DNA of 64,000 bases from Ehretia macrophylla. Taxonomy: Eukaryota; Streptophyta; Magnoliopsida; Boraginales; Ehretiaceae. The notes beneath the pieces were generated by a model. The model worked only from the letters and a program-made list of their open reading frames with translations. It was not told the DNA's origin and ran no database searches. Positions 61,530 to 64,000 of this stretch are shown here, piece after piece. The DNA is taken from the NCBI GenBank assembly GCA_037974665.1, contig CM075771.1, positions 42,640,425 to 42,704,424 of the forward strand, written 5' to 3'. The translations under genes were made by a program, and so were the position numbers. The stretch's first letter is position 1. The number at the start of each line of letters is the position of its first letter.

Positions 61530-62552
61530 GCAATCCTTGATCTGATGCTGATCACTGCCACACTTCACACATCGTCCTGACTTCTTCTAGCACTGGGCCT
61601 CGGTATGCCCCTTCTTGTCACAGTAAGAACAGTTGATAGACTGAGTAGCAGGCGAACTACCTATGGATCCGCGGGTGGAAAAGGCTGATGGTACTTTAGT
61701 CGGGCCACAGTTATTAACTGGTCTGTTCTGGCTCTGGCCCTGATTGCGACTCTGGCTCTGGAATTTCCTCTGTTGACCTGGAGGCTGGTATAGTTTCTTG
61801 TTCGGCTAGCTCGAACCAGCTCTATCAAGTTTCCTCTTCTCAACTCGGGAAGCAGCAGCAAGGAGAGCAGAATAGGTATCGAAGTCATGCGGAGCCAACT
61901 GGTCCTGAATTTCTAGCCTCAACCCATTCGTAAATTTCTACATATTCGCCTCAGGGGTACTGACCATGTATTGAGCATAGCGGGACAGTCGGTCAAAACG
62001 AGCCTCGTACTGGGCTACCGTCATGTTACCCTGATTCAAGTGCATGAATTCTTCAATCCGCCTCTGCCTGGAAACTGCAGGTACATATTTCTCCTTGAAT
62101 GCCTTAACGAAATTACCCCACAAGTGAGGTGTATGATCAGTTTCCCAAAGTGCCTCAACTGTGTGACACTAATGCTCAGTATCCCCATGCAACAGAAACA
62201 CAGTGAACTCCACCTTTTCTTCATCAGTATAGTCAAGTGGCCTGAAAATCCTCTCGATCTCAGACAGCCAAGCCTCTACCTTTTCATCATCTGCTTCCCT
62301 ATGGAATTTGGACGGGCGAAAGTCAAGGAACTCCCTCATTCTGCTATGTCTCCCATGGTTACCATCATTCCTGTTGTTGTTGTTGTTGTTGTTTGCTTCA
62401 TGTGAATCTTGATGTTCCATCACTCGCGACATGCGATCCATGGCATTTGCCATCATGTTAAACATAGCTATGCCAGGATTAGTTTGATAGGCATCTCCGA
62501 TCTCTTGGGGCTCAACGCTCCTATTAGTAGTGCGGGTACTAGGGCCAGCCAT
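61530..62552 (-). pseudogene. R gag: N-terminus, capsid-like domain, CCHC knuckles
   Basis: An ATG at 62550-62552 opens MAGPSTRTTNRSVEPQ. An Asn run encoded by a GTT microsatellite (62372-62394) and REFLDFRPSKFHR come next, then VEAWLSEIERIFRPLDY, FVKAFKEKYVPAVSRQRR and NQGNMTVAQYEARFDRLSRY (about 62100-61985). Two zinc knuckles of the CSYC...C and [14 protein letters not shown] kind close the region (61640-61530). Gag forms the particle and binds RNA. Its reading is interrupted. The L gag at 1-311 and 8371-8619 is its close relative. Confidence 0.87.
62372..62394 (+). repeat. GTT microsatellite in gag of R
   Basis: About seven GTT/TGT units encode the Asn run of the gag N-terminus on the minus strand. 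L has a shorter version at about 8445-8460, so length varies between copies as expected for replication slippage. Confidence 0.85.
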
Positions 62553-62829
62553 CTATAGGCACAGATTACGATGCACAATTTATTGAAATACAACGAACAA
62601 GAATTTAATGCATAAGATATGCAACATATAATTTTATATAGATACACAATTTTAGAAACAATTAAGACATGTTAATCACATAAGCACATAGAACATAGAA
62701 GGCACAATTAACATTATCACACATAACATATAAACAAGTCATCCGAATTACCTTAGGGCTTCTACCCACAGTCCGAGCGTTAAACCCAGCTTAAGCAATC
62801 TAAGCTCTGATACCATTTCTTCTATAAGG
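62553..62829 (-). other. Leader and primer-binding site of element R
   Basis: GCTCTGATACCA at 62804-62815 is the reverse complement of the initiator-tRNA-Met primer site, 14 bases inside the LTR edge at 62830. The remaining AT-rich leader has no coding signal. Confidence 0.87.
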
Positions 62830-64000
62830 TGTCACACCCCAACCCGGCCTATAAAGGTTAGACTAGGGTGTGATCTAAACATTCAAGTCATATCTCAGAC
62901 TTAATCGTTTATGAAAGTTTAACACTTAACGCTTTAGCCTAAACTCCACAATTTTCTGGAAAATCGGCAGCATAACGGCTGTAATTGGGCTTTTTAGTTT
63001 GACCTAATTCTCTAAACGCCTCAAAATTTCCAATCTCAATTTCATTTCCAACTAAGATTACTATTTGTCATCAATTGAACGCCTGTTAGTTATCTCGAAG
63101 TCTCATTTGATTAATATCTTAGCATGATACTATGTCTTATTTGTTTGTTAATCCTCATTACAAAGTACCTGTTGATCTTAGCTTAACAATGAGTACCTGC
63201 TTAAGATTGGATAGATTCATTTTACTTAATCCTTACCTGATACTTCATAATCCTATGATAGATACTAGTCAATAGCGATAGCAAAAATGACCATAGTAGT
63301 GTCTATCTGGTTATGATCAGTACAAGCCAAAATTAGACCCCAAATTACAACGGGGATCATTTACAATACGATAACAAGCAACACACGAAATAGTCTTCAA
63401 GCAACATATCGTTCACAAAATGTTCATTGTCACATAAGAAACGTAGGGCAAGCAATCATTCCAAGGAATCATCAATAAGCACGTTGTCCTCAGGTACCTG
63501 TTCCTGGTATTCTTCACCTGAGATGATAAAAGAGGGTGAGTCCTTATGAACTCAGCGAGGGGGAATGAGAAATAAGTTTTGAAACTCATTTTCTGGTTCA
63601 ACTTATGAAAACCCTTTTGCAAGCATGAATATATCACAAGTAAGTACATAACATAATATAAATGTAAAGGAACACAATTACCCGTCTTTCCTCCCCGAGG
63701 TCTTCTAAGAACCAAGCGAGAGTACTTATACACATAGTGAAAAGGATACGGTGAGCTTTTGCTCTTAGTTCATTTCCAGAATCAGTTGTTGCGGCCGACT
63801 TCAAATCATCCCCTTATCACGCCAAATGGGTGTACTCCGGATGTACCCCAAAATCCTACGACCCAACTCTCCGAGGAAGTCTAGCCCCTAAGCGAGATAG
63901 GGAATTGGACAATGGTAGTCACGGTTGCACCGGCAAGCCCGATGCCGCCCTGTGGGCGTGAACGCTACCACGCCATAATGAAAGATTGCAACCTTGTATG
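62830..64000 (-). repeat. 5' LTR of element R (partial, cut by window edge)
   Basis: It starts TGTCACACCCC and is collinear with 55243-56430 at about 95% identity by my count. About 2.4 kb of the LTR lies beyond the window. The GAGGGTGAGT...ACTCAGCG stem-loop is visible near 63532-63560. Confidence 0.93.

Larger units (their letters stand above)
55243..64000 (-). mobile_element. Tekay-like Ty3/gypsy element R, runs off right edge
   Basis: This is a minus-strand LTR retrotransposon. From right to left it has: 5' LTR (62830 to beyond 64000), primer site (62804-62815), gag, protease, reverse-transcriptase part, RNase H part, integrase, chromodomain-like tail, polypurine tract (58811-58823) and 3' LTR (55243-58810). 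It is inserted in the satellite after GTAGC (55238-55242). The matching right duplication is outside the window. It is broken in several places, by my estimate about half a dozen or more. Over the 1.17 kb of 5' LTR visible I count about 60 differences from the 3' LTR (about 5%), suggesting roughly 2 million years at 1.3e-8 per site per year. Confidence 0.93.

Overview
The window is plant repeat DNA with no recognisable host gene. The evidence is Ty3/gypsy elements of the chromodomain-bearing Tekay/Del lineage, primer sites of the initiator-tRNA-Met type (TGGTATCAGAGC), LTRs of 2.3 to 3.6 kb, and a long array of a roughly 341-bp satellite. I infer a seed plant, probably a eudicot, in pericentromeric or other constitutive heterochromatin. 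I cannot name the species.

Layout. (1) 1-10119: a minus-strand Tekay-like element, here called L, is cut in two by a plus-strand Tekay-like element, E1 (312-8365), which has two full LTRs and a 5-bp target duplication GCTTC. L runs off the left edge, and its 5' LTR stops abruptly where the satellite begins. (2) 10120-45837: a continuous head-to-tail satellite array of about 105 monomers, all in one orientation. (3) 45838-48309: solo LTR S1, plus strand, target duplication GTAGA. (4) 48310-49309: about three satellite monomers. (5) 49310-52850: solo LTR S2, minus strand, target duplication GCAGC. (6) 52851-55242: about seven satellite monomers. (7) 55243-64000: a minus-strand Tekay-like element, R, with a full 3' LTR, an internal region and a 5' LTR that runs off the right edge. 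Satellite phase continues across S1 and S2, so one ancestral array was split by insertions.

There are two LTR lineages: E1 with S1 (2.28 and 2.47 kb), and L, S2 and R (about 3.55 kb). All protein-coding parts are fossils. Counting LTR differences by eye gives about 3% for E1 and about 5% for the visible part of R. At a commonly used plant rate of 1.3e-8 per site per year these are roughly 1 and 2 million years.

The most interesting signals are in the satellite. The three datable junctions (S1, S2, R) and the L/satellite boundary all fall within positions 262-291 of the 341-bp monomer. S2 and R are in the same phase to within one base. This window abuts a short dyad, AGCTCT-nnn-AGAGCT. A recurrent 297-bp short monomer lacks the same piece. 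The array also has layered duplication: 3-, 5- and 8-monomer tandem blocks, and a duplication offset of about 11 kb with a partial third copy. The LTRs share a stem-loop and splice-site-like words that persist across diverged LTRs. The likely relation between the parts, which is inference, is that chromodomain retroelements settle in methylated satellite chromatin while unequal exchange rearranges the array and reduces insertions to solo LTRs.
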